From the NCBI GenBank assembly GCA_963717475.1, contig OY970337.1:992001-1056000 (forward strand): DNA of 64,000 bases, in the 5' to 3' direction. Below, piece after piece: positions 34,057 to 43,461 of the stretch. Source of the DNA: AC-32 sp963717475 (GTDB lineage: Bacteria > Actinomycetota > Thermoleophilia > Gaiellales > Gaiellaceae). The number at the start of each line of letters is the position of its first letter. Within the stretch, counting starts at the first letter, position 1. The position numbers and the translations under genes are program-made. The notes below the pieces were generated by a model, which had not been told where the DNA came from, did no database searches, and saw nothing but the letters and a program-made list of their open reading frames with translations.

Positions 34057-34776
34057 TCAGGCGATCTGGGCTAGGTCGCCGCTCTCCGTGAGCAGGCGAT
34101 ACCCCACGCCCCACACGTTCACGACGCAGTCGTCGGCGCCGGCCAGCGCGAGCTTCCGCCGCAGGCGCGAGGCATGCGAGTCGAGCGTGCGCGTGCGACC
34201 GAGGGAGACGAAGCCCCAGACCTCCCTCAGCAGCTCTTCCTTCGTGAAGACGCGCGTCGGATCGGTCGCGAGCTTCGCGAGCAGCTCGAACTCCTTCGCC
34301 GCGAGCGCGACGGGAAGGCCGTGGACCGTGACGCGCCGCGTCGCGCGCTCGAGGGCGACCGGCCCGGCCGCCAGGCGCTCGCGCATCGCCGGCCGCGCGC
34401 GGCGCAGCACAGCGTGGATCCGCGCGACGAGCTCCTCGTAGTGGAACGGCCGCGGGACGAAGTCGTCGCAGCCGCGCTCGAAGGCGTGCACGCGGTCGAC
34501 CGCGTCGGCGCGCCGCTCGCCGAGGACGATCACGGGCACGTCGCGGTCCCACGTGCGTCCGGGCTCGCCCTCGCGCAGCCGTCTGCAGACGTCCGGCCCC
34601 GAGGCGTCCTCGAGCCCGCCGACCAGCACGAGGTCGGGCCGCACCTGCTCCACCAGCTCGAGCGTCAGCTCCTGCGCGGCTGCCCGCAGCACCTCGAACC
34701 CGTCGCTCGCCAGGTGCCGCTCGAGGAACTCCCTCGTTCCCGGCTCGGCCTCGGCGAGGAGCAGCGCACGTGACAT
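34057..34776 (-). CDS. OmpR-type response regulator with degenerate receiver
   Basis: 239 aa from ATG 34776 (MSRALLLAEAEPG). It has a receiver domain (1-120) and an OmpR/PhoB winged helix (about 140-235: ALAAKEFELLAKLA, DSHASRLRRKLALAG, VVNVWGVGYRL). The phosphoacceptor Asp is replaced by Gly53 (PDLVLVGGLED), the conserved Thr/Ser by Gly, and the conserved Lys by Arg109 (VPRPF). It therefore probably works without phosphorylation. No histidine kinase adjoins it. Confidence 0.88.
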   Translation of the reverse strand: MSRALLLAEAEPGTREFLERHLASDGFEVLRAAAQELTLELVEQVRPDLVLVGGLEDASGPDVCRRLREGEPGRTWDRDVPVIVLGERRADAVDRVHAFERGCDDFVPRPFHYEELVARIHAVLRRARPAMRERLAAGPVALERATRRVTVHGLPVALAAKEFELLAKLATDPTRVFTKEELLREVWGFVSLGRTRTLDSHASRLRRKLALAGADDCVVNVWGVGYRLLTESGDLAQIA

Positions 34777-35155
34777 CGAGGCGAACGTAGCCGCCCGTCC
34801 GCCGCCGCGCCAGATGTCCTTTTGCGCGGAACTGCAACGAGCTTTCGACAGGCCGCGCCTCTTGACGCGCGAGAAGAGGGCGCCAACGGACCGACAGGCG
34901 GCAACGGCGCGGTTGGATCTTGTGATTCCAGCGTCTCCGTGCCCGGCGGGCAACGGCTCAGCGGGCCTCGGCGCAACCGTCGCGACGCTTTAGAAGACCT
35001 CGCCGCCGCGACCGACAAGGCGGGCGCGGCCGCTACGGCCGTCCGTCAAGCCGGCGCGAGACGGCGCAGCCGGCTCGCTGCCCGGGCGAGCGGAAAGCGC
35101 AGCGCGGGCACGCGCGCGACAGCGCACCCGTCCGCGCGGAGCGGGCGAAGCGGGG
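34777..35155. other. 379-bp gap with no gene I can support
   Basis: The stretch between the response-regulator start and the UbiB-type gene end is very GC-rich. Frames open here are Arg/Ala-rich and compositionally unlike real proteins of this genome. I see no tRNA, terminator or riboswitch. It must hold the promoter of the minus-strand regulator. Confidence 0.4.
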
Positions 35156-36829
35156 TCAAAGCCGGCCCGAGCGGACGACGCCCCAGAGCAGCCAGAGCCC
35201 CAGCACGCCCGAGAGCACGAAGCCGATGAACGAGAGCACGTTCACACCGAATACCTGCGGCCCGTGCTGGGCGAAGATCCCGATCAGGCTCGAGCCGATC
35301 AGCCCGCCGACGACCACGAGCGCCACGACGAGCCGGTTGAACGCGACGTTCAGCTTCTGCATGAACTCGTCGAGCCCCTTGTGCACGAAGCCGACCTCGA
35401 TCTGGCCGTCGCGGACCTCCTCGAGGAAGTCGTGCACCTGGAACGGCATGTCGCGCGCGATCCGCGCGAGCTCGAGGCCCTCCGTACGGGCGCGCGTGAG
35501 CACCCGGCGCGGCGTGTAGCGCTCGATCATCAGCCCGCGCGCGTAGGGCTTCGCGACCTCGAAGACATTGAAGTCCGGGTAGAGGCCGATGCCGACCGAG
35601 CCGAGGGTCGCGATCGCCTTGTCGAGCAGGACGAAGCGCGTCGGCAGGCGCAGGTTCAGGCGGTAGATGAGCTGGAAGGCCTCCCGGATCACCTGCATCG
35701 GGTCGATCTCGGCAAGGCTCGCGCCGTAGTAGCGGCCGTACATCTCCCGCAGCTCCGCGACGAACTCCTCCTCGCGCTCCTTCGGATACCGGACGCCAAG
35801 CTCTCCGAGGAGGCGCGGCAGCTGCTCGATCCGCTCGTCCGCCGCCTGGATGAACAGCCGCGTGAGCTTCGACATGTCGTCGTCGGAGAGCTTCCCGACC
35901 TGGCCGAAGTCGACGAGGCCGATCACCGCCCCGTCCTCGAGCACGAAGATGTTCGCCGGGTGCGGGTCGCCGTGGAAGAACCCGTGCCGGAAGATCATCG
36001 TCATCCAGGTCTCCGCCATCAGGTACGCGAGCCGGCGGCGCTCCTCCATCGACCACGCGTCCTGCGGCAGGTCGGCAAGCTGGATCCCCTCGAGCAGCTC
36101 GAGCGTGAGGACGCGGGCGCGCGTGTAGCTCCAGTAGACGCGCGGGATGCGGACGTGCGGGTGCCCGGCGAAGCGATGGTGGAAGACCTCGGCGTTGCGA
36201 GCCTCGAGCCGGTAGTCGAGCTCCTGGCGAATCGAGCGCGCGAACTCGTCCACGATCTGGCGCGCGTCGATGAAGTCGAGGGCGCGGACGCGCTCGCGGG
36301 CGAGCCGCGCTGCCTGGTAGAGGAGGTTGAGGTCGGCCTCGACCTGGCGCGGCGCGTTCGGCCGCTGGACCTTGACCGCGACCCGGTGGCCGTTCGGGAG
36401 CGTCGCGCGGTGGACCTGGCCGATCGACGCTGCGGCAACCGGCGTCTCGTCGAACTCCGTGAACAGCTGCTCGACGGAGAGCTCGAGGTCTTCGCGGATG
36501 ACGCGCTCGACGTCCGCGTACGGGAACGGGCGCACGTCGTCCTGGAGTGCCTGCAGCTCCTGGATGATGTCCGGCGGGACGATGTCGGGCCTGGTCGAGA
36601 GCAGCTGGCCGAACTTGACGAACGTCGGGCCCAGCTCGTCGAGTAGCTCACGCAGGTGCTGGCCGCGCTCCGCGGCCGGACCCTTCTCGAGCCTCGACGG
36701 CGTCAGCCGGTCGGGAATGAGATCGGTGAGGCGGTGGCGCTCGAAGAAGTAGCCGAACCCGTGCTTGACCGCGACCTGCGCGATCTCCGAGATGCGCCCG
36801 AGGTTCCTGGTCGCGGGCGGGGTGGCCAC
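35156..36829 (-). CDS. ABC1/UbiB-family atypical kinase
   Basis: 557 aa from GTG 36829. Family marks: GPTFVKFGQLLSTRPDIVP (the KxGQ motif), VAAASIGQVHRA (Ala-rich nucleotide loop), VAVKVQRPN (Lys), HGFFHGDPHPANIFV (catalytic/metal region) and LVDFGQVG. Two membrane helices are predicted at the C-terminus (about 500-550). UbiB/ADCK-type proteins support isoprenoid-quinone biosynthesis by ATPase activity; in an actinobacterium the quinone would be menaquinone. It follows plsC by 9 nt. Confidence 0.92.
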   Translation of the reverse strand: MATPPATRNLGRISEIAQVAVKHGFGYFFERHRLTDLIPDRLTPSRLEKGPAAERGQHLRELLDELGPTFVKFGQLLSTRPDIVPPDIIQELQALQDDVRPFPYADVERVIREDLELSVEQLFTEFDETPVAAASIGQVHRATLPNGHRVAVKVQRPNAPRQVEADLNLLYQAARLARERVRALDFIDARQIVDEFARSIRQELDYRLEARNAEVFHHRFAGHPHVRIPRVYWSYTRARVLTLELLEGIQLADLPQDAWSMEERRRLAYLMAETWMTMIFRHGFFHGDPHPANIFVLEDGAVIGLVDFGQVGKLSDDDMSKLTRLFIQAADERIEQLPRLLGELGVRYPKEREEEFVAELREMYGRYYGASLAEIDPMQVIREAFQLIYRLNLRLPTRFVLLDKAIATLGSVGIGLYPDFNVFEVAKPYARGLMIERYTPRRVLTRARTEGLELARIARDMPFQVHDFLEEVRDGQIEVGFVHKGLDEFMQKLNVAFNRLVVALVVVGGLIGSSLIGIFAQHGPQVFGVNVLSFIGFVLSGVLGLWLLWGVVRSGRL

Positions 36830-36838
36830 GAGATCAGT

Positions 36839-37519
36839 CTAGGGACTCGGGTTGATCCCGCTCCGTCGGGCGCCGTCCGGGAGCTCGGGCGGGAGCCCGG
36901 CCGAGCAGGCCGCGACGGCGAGGCGCCAGAGGCGCACGATCTCGGCGCCCACGCGCTCCGCGGCCTCGGCATATCCCTTGCGGTTACGCGGCAGGTCGCC
37001 GACGTCCATCGGGTCGCCCCACACGACGGCACACAGTCGGCGGTTCGTCGGCGACCAGCCGAACGTGTCCAGCCCGCACGGGATCACCGGCACCCCTTCC
37101 TGCATCGCGATCATCAATCCGCCGGGATGCATCTGGCCGGGATGGCCGAAGCGCTGGCGCGTGCCTTCGAGGTGCACGCCGACGAGCTTGCCCTCGCGCG
37201 CGAGCTTGCGCGCGTGCCGGAGCGCGTCCCGGTCGCCCTCCCCGCGCCGGACGCCGAAGACGCCGAGCGCCGCGAGAGCGGGACCGACCACGGGCGTCCG
37301 CATCAGCTCGGCCTTGGCGAGAAAGTAGATCGTGCGCGGTGAGAACCCGCCGATGAGCGGGTGGTCGATCCCGGAGAAGTGGTTCGCCGCAACGACACCG
37401 CCGCCCTCGAGCGGGACGCGCTCGATCCCGTAGCCGCCGGCGGGCGCCAGCAAGATCGCGATTCGCGGGACGAAGAGCCGGCCGATGCGCCAGCCCAGCT
37501 CTGCGTTCTCCCCCGTCAC
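36839..37519 (-). CDS. PlsC-type 1-acylglycerol-3-phosphate acyltransferase
   Basis: 226 aa from GTG 37519. The acyltransferase box NHFSGID (H47-x4-D52) and the second box VHLEGTRQRFG are present, with one N-terminal hydrophobic segment. It should acylate a lysophospholipid at the membrane. The order phasin-like, PlsC, UbiB-like on one strand with gaps of 5-9 nt suggests one transcription unit devoted to membrane or lipid matters. Confidence 0.9.
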   Translation of the reverse strand: MTGENAELGWRIGRLFVPRIAILLAPAGGYGIERVPLEGGGVVAANHFSGIDHPLIGGFSPRTIYFLAKAELMRTPVVGPALAALGVFGVRRGEGDRDALRHARKLAREGKLVGVHLEGTRQRFGHPGQMHPGGLMIAMQEGVPVIPCGLDTFGWSPTNRRLCAVVWGDPMDVGDLPRNRKGYAEAAERVGAEIVRLWRLAVAACSAGLPPELPDGARRSGINPSP

Positions 37520-37524
37520 GTCGC

Positions 37525-37860
37525 TCAGACGCGAGGCGACTCGAGGAGGCGGAGGCGGTGTTCGAGCTGCGCGACCCTGAGCTCGAGCTCCTCGACCTCG
37601 CCGCGCGTCACGAGGCCGAGCTCCCGGAAGACTCCGGCGAGGCCGGTCCCCGTGCGCTCACCGAGCCGGACGCTCTCGTTCCGCCAGCGCCCGACCAGCT
37701 CCTCGACCAGCGAGCGCGCCTCCTCGCGGCCCATCCCCCCGCGCGCCGAGAGCTCCTCGACCAGCGCGTCGACCCGCTCCGCCGTCAGCGCGACGGCGCC
37801 GACGCCCGCCAGGACGAGCTTCTCTGCGACCTCGCGCGCGGTGCTAACGGGCTCGGCCAT
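37525..37860 (-). CDS. Phasin-like / PHA-granule-associated protein
   Basis: A 111-aa, entirely helical protein. It starts MAEPVSTAREVAEKLVLAGVG, has an amphipathic middle (VDALVEELSARGGMGREEARSLVEEL) and ends in a coiled coil (VTRGEVEELELRVAQLEHRLRLLE, the typical end of the PhaF/PhaI-related phasin group). These proteins bind storage granules or act as polyhydroxyalkanoate regulators; no PHA synthase is in the window, so the role is open. Its start overlaps secDF by 17 nt. Confidence 0.7.
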   Translation of the reverse strand: MAEPVSTAREVAEKLVLAGVGAVALTAERVDALVEELSARGGMGREEARSLVEELVGRWRNESVRLGERTGTGLAGVFRELGLVTRGEVEELELRVAQLEHRLRLLESPRV

Positions 37861-40675
37861 GTGGGCGCGCGCGGCGGCGCTGGCGGCGGCGTTCCCGCTT
37901 CGCCTGCGCGGACGCGGAGGCGGGCTGCGGAATCACGTCGCCGAGGGTCGGGGCCGGCTCGGCGGCTGCCGCCTGGGTCGCCTCCTCGAGCGCCAGAGTC
38001 CCGCCGTCGACCACTTCCGGAGCACCGCCCGGCAGCCGCGGCCGCAAGCGCGCCGCGAAGCCGCCGTCGTCCAGCCCGCCCTCGGGCTCCTGGCCCTTGC
38101 GGCGGGCGTACTCCGGTTCGCGCTCCTTCCAGATCGTGAGCAGCGGAGCGGCGATGAAGATCGACGAGTAGGCGCCCGCGACGATCCCGACCATCAGCGC
38201 GAACGCGAAGTCCTTGAGCGTGGCGCCGCCGAAGAACAGGAGCGACAGGATCGGCAGCAGCGTGATGAAGGTCGTCGCCAGCGAGCGGCGGATGGTTTCC
38301 CAGAGCGAGATGTTCGCGATCGTCGCGAACGGCGCGCGCCGCATCAGCGGCACGTTCTCGCGGATGCGGTCGAAGATGATGATCGTGTCGTAGATCGAGT
38401 AACCCAGGACGGTCAGCACCGCGGCCACCGTCGAGTTCGTCACCTCCCGCCCCGTCACCGAGTAGATCCCGATGGTGATCACGATGTCGTGCAGCAGCGC
38501 GATGATCACCGGCAGGGCGAACTTGAAGTCGAACCTGAGCGCGATGTAGAGCACGATCAGGAGCAGCGAGAAAAGGATCGCGACGATCGCCGAGCGCGCG
38601 ATCTGGCGGCCGAAGCTCGACGACACCACCTGGGTCCCGATCGAGATGTTCTGGCCGTACTTCGCCTTCAGGTCGGTCGCGAGCTGGGACTGCTCACCCG
38701 AGCTCAGCGTCCGCATCCGCAGCTGGAAGTTCCGGTAGCGGTCCGACCCGACCACCTTGCCCTTGCCCTGGACCTCCGGCACCTGCGTCGTGAACTTGCT
38801 CGCCTCGGTGCGCACGCTCGCGAGCGAGACCGGCTGCGGCGTCTTGAACGAGACCTGCGTGCCGCCCTTGAAATCGATGCCGAGGTTGAGCCCCTTCGTC
38901 GCGAGCGAGCCGAGCCCGATCGCGATGATCACGCCGGAGATCGCGAACCAGAGGTAGCGGCGCCGCATGAAGTCGATCTGCAGCCACTTGGCCCCTTGCT
39001 GGCCCTGCGCTCCCATGAAGCGCGGGTTCTCGAACCAGCGGAAGCCGGCGAGCAGGCCGAGCATCGCGCGCGTCGCGGCGACGGCGGTGACCAGTGAGAT
39101 CACCGTCCCGATCATCAGCATCAGCGCAAAGCCCTTGACCTGGGCGGTCGCGACCGCGAACAGCACCATCGCCGTGATCACGGTCACGACGTTGGCGTCG
39201 ATGATCGTGTGGAAGCCCTTGGCGTAGCCGGCCGAGATCGCGGCGCGGACGCTCTTCCCGGACCGCACCTCTTCCTTGATGCGTTCGAAGATGACGACGT
39301 TCGCGTCCGCGGCAACGCCGATCGTCAGGATCAGGCCGGCGAAGCCCGGCAGCGTCAGCGTGACGCCGAAGAGCAGGATCGCTGCGTAGAGCAGCGCCGC
39401 GTAGATGCCGAGGCCGAGCACCGCGACGACGCCGAGGAAGCGGTAGAGGATGAGCAGGAAGATCGCGACGAGCAGCAGGCCGATGATCGCGGCCTCCTTC
39501 GCCTGTTTGAGCGAGTCCTTGCCGAGCGTCGCCGAGACGTCGGTCCGCTCGATCGTGTCGAACCTGTACGGCAGCGCGCCGGACTTGAGCACGATCGCGA
39601 GGTCCTTCGCCTCGCTGATCGAGTTGATGTTGGAGATGATCGCGCCGTTCCCCGTCGGGTCGATCCCGTCCGGGTTCTGCTTGTAGTCGATGTACGGCGT
39701 CGACTGGAGCTGGCCGTCGAGCACGATCGCGAAGTGCTGCGCGTACTTGGTGACCGTGTTGATGTCGTTCGAACCGCCCTCGCCGGCGGAGTCGGCCAGG
39801 ATCTGGCCGCGGCGGGCTTCCTCGCGGGTGATGTCGTGGAACTTCTTGTTGCCCTCGCTCTTGAAGCCGAGCTGGACGAACGCGGTGCCCTCGCTCGGCT
39901 GCGTGCCGACCTGGGCGCTGATCCCCGAGAGCTTGAGGTCGCCGCCGTTCGCCTCCGGGACCGGGTTCTCCTTGTCGAACGGGTTGTACTTGAAGAGGTA
40001 CCAGTTGCTCCCGGAAGGAAGCTGTGACCCCGGGCAGCCGTTCGTCGGCGAGGCGACGCACTTCACGACTGTCCGGTGCTCCGGAACTGCGAGAACGGTC
40101 GATCCCTTCGGCACCTTTCCGCCGGTGTCGGCAAGCAGCTTCTCGCGCGTCTCCTCTGGGCCTGCCTTGAGGTGCTTCTTGGCGTCGAAGAGGTAGTACG
40201 CCGTGGGCGTGCCCTTCTTGGCGTCCGTCTGCACCTGGGTCAGGAGCTTGTAGAGGCTCGGCGTCGCCACCACGCCGCCTCCCTGGGCAGACGGGCCCAC
40301 GACGTCGTTCTCGAGGTCGAAGAACTGCAGCTGGGCGGTCTTGCCGATGATCTTGGCGGCCTTGCTGAGGTTATGGATGCCCGCGAGCTGGATGATGATC
40401 TGGTCCTTGCCCTCCTTGCGGATCTCGGGCTCGGAGACGCCCAGTGCGTCCACGCGGTCGCGCATGCGCGAGACGGAGGTGTCCATCCCGTCGGCGGTGA
40501 TTGCCTGGTTCTTGGGCGGAACCGCCTTCAGGACGACTTCGAGGCCGCCCTGCAGGTCGAGGCCGAGACGCACCTTCTTGTGGACGGGCGAGCTCGGGAC
40601 GACAAGCGCGGCCACGCCTGCAAGAGCCAGCAGCAGCAGGCCGACGAGAATCAGATGTGAACGCCGATTGCTCAC
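37844..40675 (-). CDS. secDF: Protein translocase subunit SecDF (fused)
   Basis: 943 aa from GTG 40675. The SecD half (1 to about 555) has six membrane segments, DLQGGLEVVL near the N-terminus, the large periplasmic P1 domain and TLPGFAGLILTIGVAADANV. The SecF half begins about residue 565 (IDFMRRRYLWFAISGVIIAI) with GIDFKGGTQV and GYSIYDTIIIFDRIREN. It uses the proton gradient to pull secreted proteins out of the Sec channel. SecD and SecF are usually separate in actinobacteria such as mycobacteria, so the fusion is notable; there is no sign of a frame artefact. yajC lies 15 nt upstream. Confidence 0.95.
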   Translation of the reverse strand: MSNRRSHLILVGLLLLALAGVAALVVPSSPVHKKVRLGLDLQGGLEVVLKAVPPKNQAITADGMDTSVSRMRDRVDALGVSEPEIRKEGKDQIIIQLAGIHNLSKAAKIIGKTAQLQFFDLENDVVGPSAQGGGVVATPSLYKLLTQVQTDAKKGTPTAYYLFDAKKHLKAGPEETREKLLADTGGKVPKGSTVLAVPEHRTVVKCVASPTNGCPGSQLPSGSNWYLFKYNPFDKENPVPEANGGDLKLSGISAQVGTQPSEGTAFVQLGFKSEGNKKFHDITREEARRGQILADSAGEGGSNDINTVTKYAQHFAIVLDGQLQSTPYIDYKQNPDGIDPTGNGAIISNINSISEAKDLAIVLKSGALPYRFDTIERTDVSATLGKDSLKQAKEAAIIGLLLVAIFLLILYRFLGVVAVLGLGIYAALLYAAILLFGVTLTLPGFAGLILTIGVAADANVVIFERIKEEVRSGKSVRAAISAGYAKGFHTIIDANVVTVITAMVLFAVATAQVKGFALMLMIGTVISLVTAVAATRAMLGLLAGFRWFENPRFMGAQGQQGAKWLQIDFMRRRYLWFAISGVIIAIGLGSLATKGLNLGIDFKGGTQVSFKTPQPVSLASVRTEASKFTTQVPEVQGKGKVVGSDRYRNFQLRMRTLSSGEQSQLATDLKAKYGQNISIGTQVVSSSFGRQIARSAIVAILFSLLLIVLYIALRFDFKFALPVIIALLHDIVITIGIYSVTGREVTNSTVAAVLTVLGYSIYDTIIIFDRIRENVPLMRRAPFATIANISLWETIRRSLATTFITLLPILSLLFFGGATLKDFAFALMVGIVAGAYSSIFIAAPLLTIWKEREPEYARRKGQEPEGGLDDGGFAARLRPRLPGGAPEVVDGGTLALEEATQAAAAEPAPTLGDVIPQPASASAQAKRERRRQRRRARPHGRAR

Positions 40676-40690
40676 CCGGGTCGCAACAGA

Positions 40691-41005
40691 TTAGCCATCG
40701 TCGGGCGGGATTGGCTGCTCCGGATGGGCCAATTCCGGTTCGGCTTCGGTCTCCGGTTCGCTGACGACGGCGGCCACGGCGCGGCGGTCGAGCCGGACGG
40801 TCGTGCTGGGCGCAATCTCGATCTCGAGCACGTCGTCCTCGATCGAGCGGACGGTCGCGTGCAGGCCGCCGGCGGTGATGATCTCGTCGCCGGCGCGGAG
40901 CTGGTCCTGCATCACCATCTGCGCCTGCGTCCGGCGCCGCTGCGGCCTGATCAGCAGCAGCCACATGAGCCCGAACAGCGCGACCAGCACAAGGATGTAC
41001 CCCAC
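40691..41005 (-). CDS. yajC: Sec translocon accessory protein YajC
   Basis: 104 aa from GTG 41005, preceded by GGGAGG at 7-nt spacing. One membrane segment (YILVLVALFGLMWLLLIRPQ) is followed by the YajC cytoplasmic domain: RRRTQAQMVMQDQLRAGDEI (RxG-D-E-I-type) and ITAGGLHATVRSI. It associates with SecDF, its downstream neighbour. As written, the frame is continuous with tgt upstream; I regard that as an artefact of one extra base. Confidence 0.88.
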   Translation of the reverse strand: MGYILVLVALFGLMWLLLIRPQRRRTQAQMVMQDQLRAGDEIITAGGLHATVRSIEDDVLEIEIAPSTTVRLDRRAVAAVVSEPETEAEPELAHPEQPIPPDDG

Positions 41006-41007
41006 TC

Positions 41008-42121
41008 CTATACCTCCCGCAGCCTGCAGTCGCTCCAGCGCGGCCGCCTTGTACGAGCTCAGCTCTCCTCGTTCGATCGCGCTGCGCGCGCCCGCGACGA
41101 GGTCGAGCACGAAGCGCAGATTATGCAGGGTCAGCAGCCGGTGGCCGAGCAGCTCTTGCTGGTTGACGAGGTGACGCAGGTAGGCGCGCGAGAAGCGCTC
41201 GCAGGCCGGGCAGGCGCACCCCTCGTCGAGCGGTCGCGGGTCGCGGGCGAAGCGGGCGTTGCGCAGGTTCAGGCGGCCGTCCCGGGTGAGGGCGGTGCCG
41301 GTGCGCGCGTTGCGGGTCGGCAGGACGCAGTCGAACATGTCTATCCCGCGCTCGATCACCTCGAGGATGCCTTCCGGGTCGCCGATGCCCATGAAGTAGC
41401 GGGCGTGGTCTTGCGGAAGAAGCTCCGCGGCTGCGGCGGTCGCCTCGAACATCTGCGGCCGCGGCTCGCCGATCGCGAGCCCGCCGAGCGCGTAGCCGTC
41501 GAAGCCGATCTCGGCGATCTCGGCGATCGAGCGGCGGCGGAGCTCGGGATCCGTGCCGCCCTGGGCGATGCCGAACACGAGCTGGCCGGAGGCGCGCGGG
41601 GCCTGTTTCTGACGCTGCGCCCAGAGCGTCGTCAGGCGGACTGCTTCGCCGAGCTCGGCGCCTGTGGCGTCGGCGGGCGGGCAGACATCGAGGCACATGG
41701 CGATGTCGGAGCCGAGCTCCGCTTGAATGCGGGCCGCGAGCTCGGGCGTGAAGCGCTCGAGGTCGCCGTCGTAGACCGACCGGAAGGTGACGCCCTCGTC
41801 GTTGCGCGCGACGATCGTGTCGCGGAGCGAGAAGACCTGGAAGCCGCCCGAGTCGGTCAGGATCGGCCCGTCCCAGGCCATGAAGCGGTGCAGGCCGCCG
41901 AGCTCGGCGATCGTCTCCGCGCCGGGACGGAAGTTGAGGTGGTACGTGTTGCACAGCAGGATCTCGGCGCCGAGCGCACGCAGCTCTTGCGGGTCGACGC
42001 TCTTGACCGTCGCCTTCGTCCCGACCGGCATGAAGGCCGGGGTCCGCAGCTCGCCGTGGGCCGTCCGCAGCACCCCCGTCCGTGCAGCACCGTCTGTGGC
42101 GTTGAGCGCGAACGTGGCCAC
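41008..42121 (-). CDS. tgt: Queuine tRNA-ribosyltransferase, probably with one base error at its end
   Basis: GTG start 42121. The enzyme exchanges guanine 34 in GUN anticodon tRNAs for a queuosine precursor. Blocks: NTYHLNFRPGAETI, FMAWDGPILTDSGGFQVFSL (catalytic Asp), GIAQGGTDPELRRRS, YALGGLAIGEP, DMFDCVLPTRNARTGTAL (nucleophile Asp) and the zinc site CACPACERFSRAYLRHL. As written it continues in frame through yajC to 40691 (476 aa). Dropping one base at about 41015-41030 ends it at TAG 41010-41008 with 370 aa, the normal length. Confidence 0.93.
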
Positions 42122-42135
42122 GGGCTCGTGTCAGC

Positions 42136-42948
42136 TCAGCAGCGCGTGCCGAGCACGACGTTCACCGGAAGCTGCTGCCGGAGAGTCAGCCCGAAGACCC
42201 GGTACCGCGTCGAGACGGCGAGCCTGAGGGTCCCGCACCCGCCGCGTGGCACCGACAGCACGAGAAATCCGTCCGCGCCGGAAGCGAGGTGAAGCCGGCT
42301 GGGCTCCGTCGACACGAAAGACGGCGCCGCGCTGATTCGGTCGATCGTGACACCGGTGCGCGCGGCGTTGTGGACCGTTACCTCGAAACGGCGGGTCTTG
42401 GCGGCCGAGGCAGTCGGAACGACGTCGGCCGTCCAGAGCGGGTGCAAGAGGCCGTAGGACAGAACCCCGCAACCGAGGATCGCGACGAGGGTCGCCGCCC
42501 CGGCCAGCGGCATGCGGTCGTCGTGCTTGCCGATCCAGTATCGGATGAGCACGACCGCGATGCAGAACCCGAAGAGTCCACCCACCGGATGGTCGACGGC
42601 GAGCGGGATCCAGCCGGAGAAAAACAGGGCGAATGCAAGGCGACCGTCCGAGACCTGCGGGTGCCTCCGCCGCAGCCACCACGAGGTGGCCACCGTAGTC
42701 AGGACGAGCGCGATCGCGATCACAGCGCTGTTCGCGAACATGCTCCAGGCGCCGTTGTCGCCGTAGGGCCACTCGTTCAGCGTGCCGGGATGCGATCCGT
42801 ACGGCTGGGAGATCGCTCCAACGACCCTGCCCACGCCGTAGAGCATGAAGAGCGCCGCTCCGCCGAGAAACCAGCCGACGACGAGCGAAACCGACGAATG
42901 AATCCATCCCGGCAGCTGCGGCTCGACCGGATATGCGACCGACGTCAC
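42136..42948 (-). CDS. Hypothetical five- to six-helix membrane protein
   Basis: 270 aa from GTG 42948. The first 180 residues carry about five hydrophobic segments (for example VVGWFLGGAALFMLYGVG and ALFFSGWIPLAVDHPVGGLF). The last 90 residues are an extracytoplasmic, beta-rich domain (VTVHNAARTGVTID, LRQQLPVNVVLGTRC). I do not recognise the family. It lies between GNAT and tgt with gaps of 9 and 14 nt, so is probably co-transcribed; no link to queuosine is evident. Confidence 0.7.
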   Translation of the reverse strand: MTSVAYPVEPQLPGWIHSSVSLVVGWFLGGAALFMLYGVGRVVGAISQPYGSHPGTLNEWPYGDNGAWSMFANSAVIAIALVLTTVATSWWLRRRHPQVSDGRLAFALFFSGWIPLAVDHPVGGLFGFCIAVVLIRYWIGKHDDRMPLAGAATLVAILGCGVLSYGLLHPLWTADVVPTASAAKTRRFEVTVHNAARTGVTIDRISAAPSFVSTEPSRLHLASGADGFLVLSVPRGGCGTLRLAVSTRYRVFGLTLRQQLPVNVVLGTRC

Positions 42949-42957
42949 ATTCGGATT

Positions 42958-43461
42958 CTACGTTCCGGTGCCGCCAACTCTTCGCTCGAAAAGCGTCGCC
43001 TTGAAGTCGTCGAACGCAGCCTCGCCGCGCGGCTCGAACCCGAGCCGCTCGTAGTACGCCTTGAGGACCGCGTTGTCGCGCATGCAGTCGAGCCGGAGGA
43101 GCTCGCGACCGGCCGCCGCGACCTGGGCCTCGGCCCAGTCCAGCAGACGCTCGCCGAGCCGCAACCCCGCGTACGCGCGCCGCACAGCGATCGCGTGCAC
43201 GTACCCGGCGACCGGCGGCTGCTCGCCCCAGAAGTCCGGATCGCTCCAGAGGAGCGCGAACGTCGCGGCCGGCTTGCCGCCCACCAGCGCGAGGTAGAGC
43301 TCGCCGCGGTCCAGCAGCGCCGCCACGCGATCGCGCGGGAACGGATCGGGCCACTGCCGAATCCCCCGCTCGAGCAGCCAGCGGGCAGCCTCCGAGAGAA
43401 TCGCGACCACGTCGTCGAGGTCGTCCGGCTCGGCCCGGCGCACGTCCAGATCACCCTTCAT
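42958..43461 (-). CDS. GNAT-family N-acetyltransferase
   Basis: 167 aa from ATG 43461, which overlaps the queA stop by 4 nt. The acetyl-CoA site is the block AIAVRRAYAGLRLGERLLDW (the RxxGxG/A-type motif A), followed by RLDCMRDNAVLKAYYERLGF, the usual motif B. The substrate is unknown. Coupling to queA suggests co-expression only. Confidence 0.9.
   Translation of the reverse strand: MKGDLDVRRAEPDDLDDVVAILSEAARWLLERGIRQWPDPFPRDRVAALLDRGELYLALVGGKPAATFALLWSDPDFWGEQPPVAGYVHAIAVRRAYAGLRLGERLLDWAEAQVAAAGRELLRLDCMRDNAVLKAYYERLGFEPRGEAAFDDFKATLFERRVGGTGT

Noticed and set aside
34057..34776. Partner kinase for the regulator at 34057
   Set aside because: The two kinases in the window lie far away; one is next to its own intact regulator and the other has no regulator nearby.
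34822..35229. Arg/Ala-rich open frame on the plus strand, possibly a small basic protein
   Set aside because: It overlaps the end of the UbiB-type gene, has no convincing ribosome site and looks like a GC-driven open frame.
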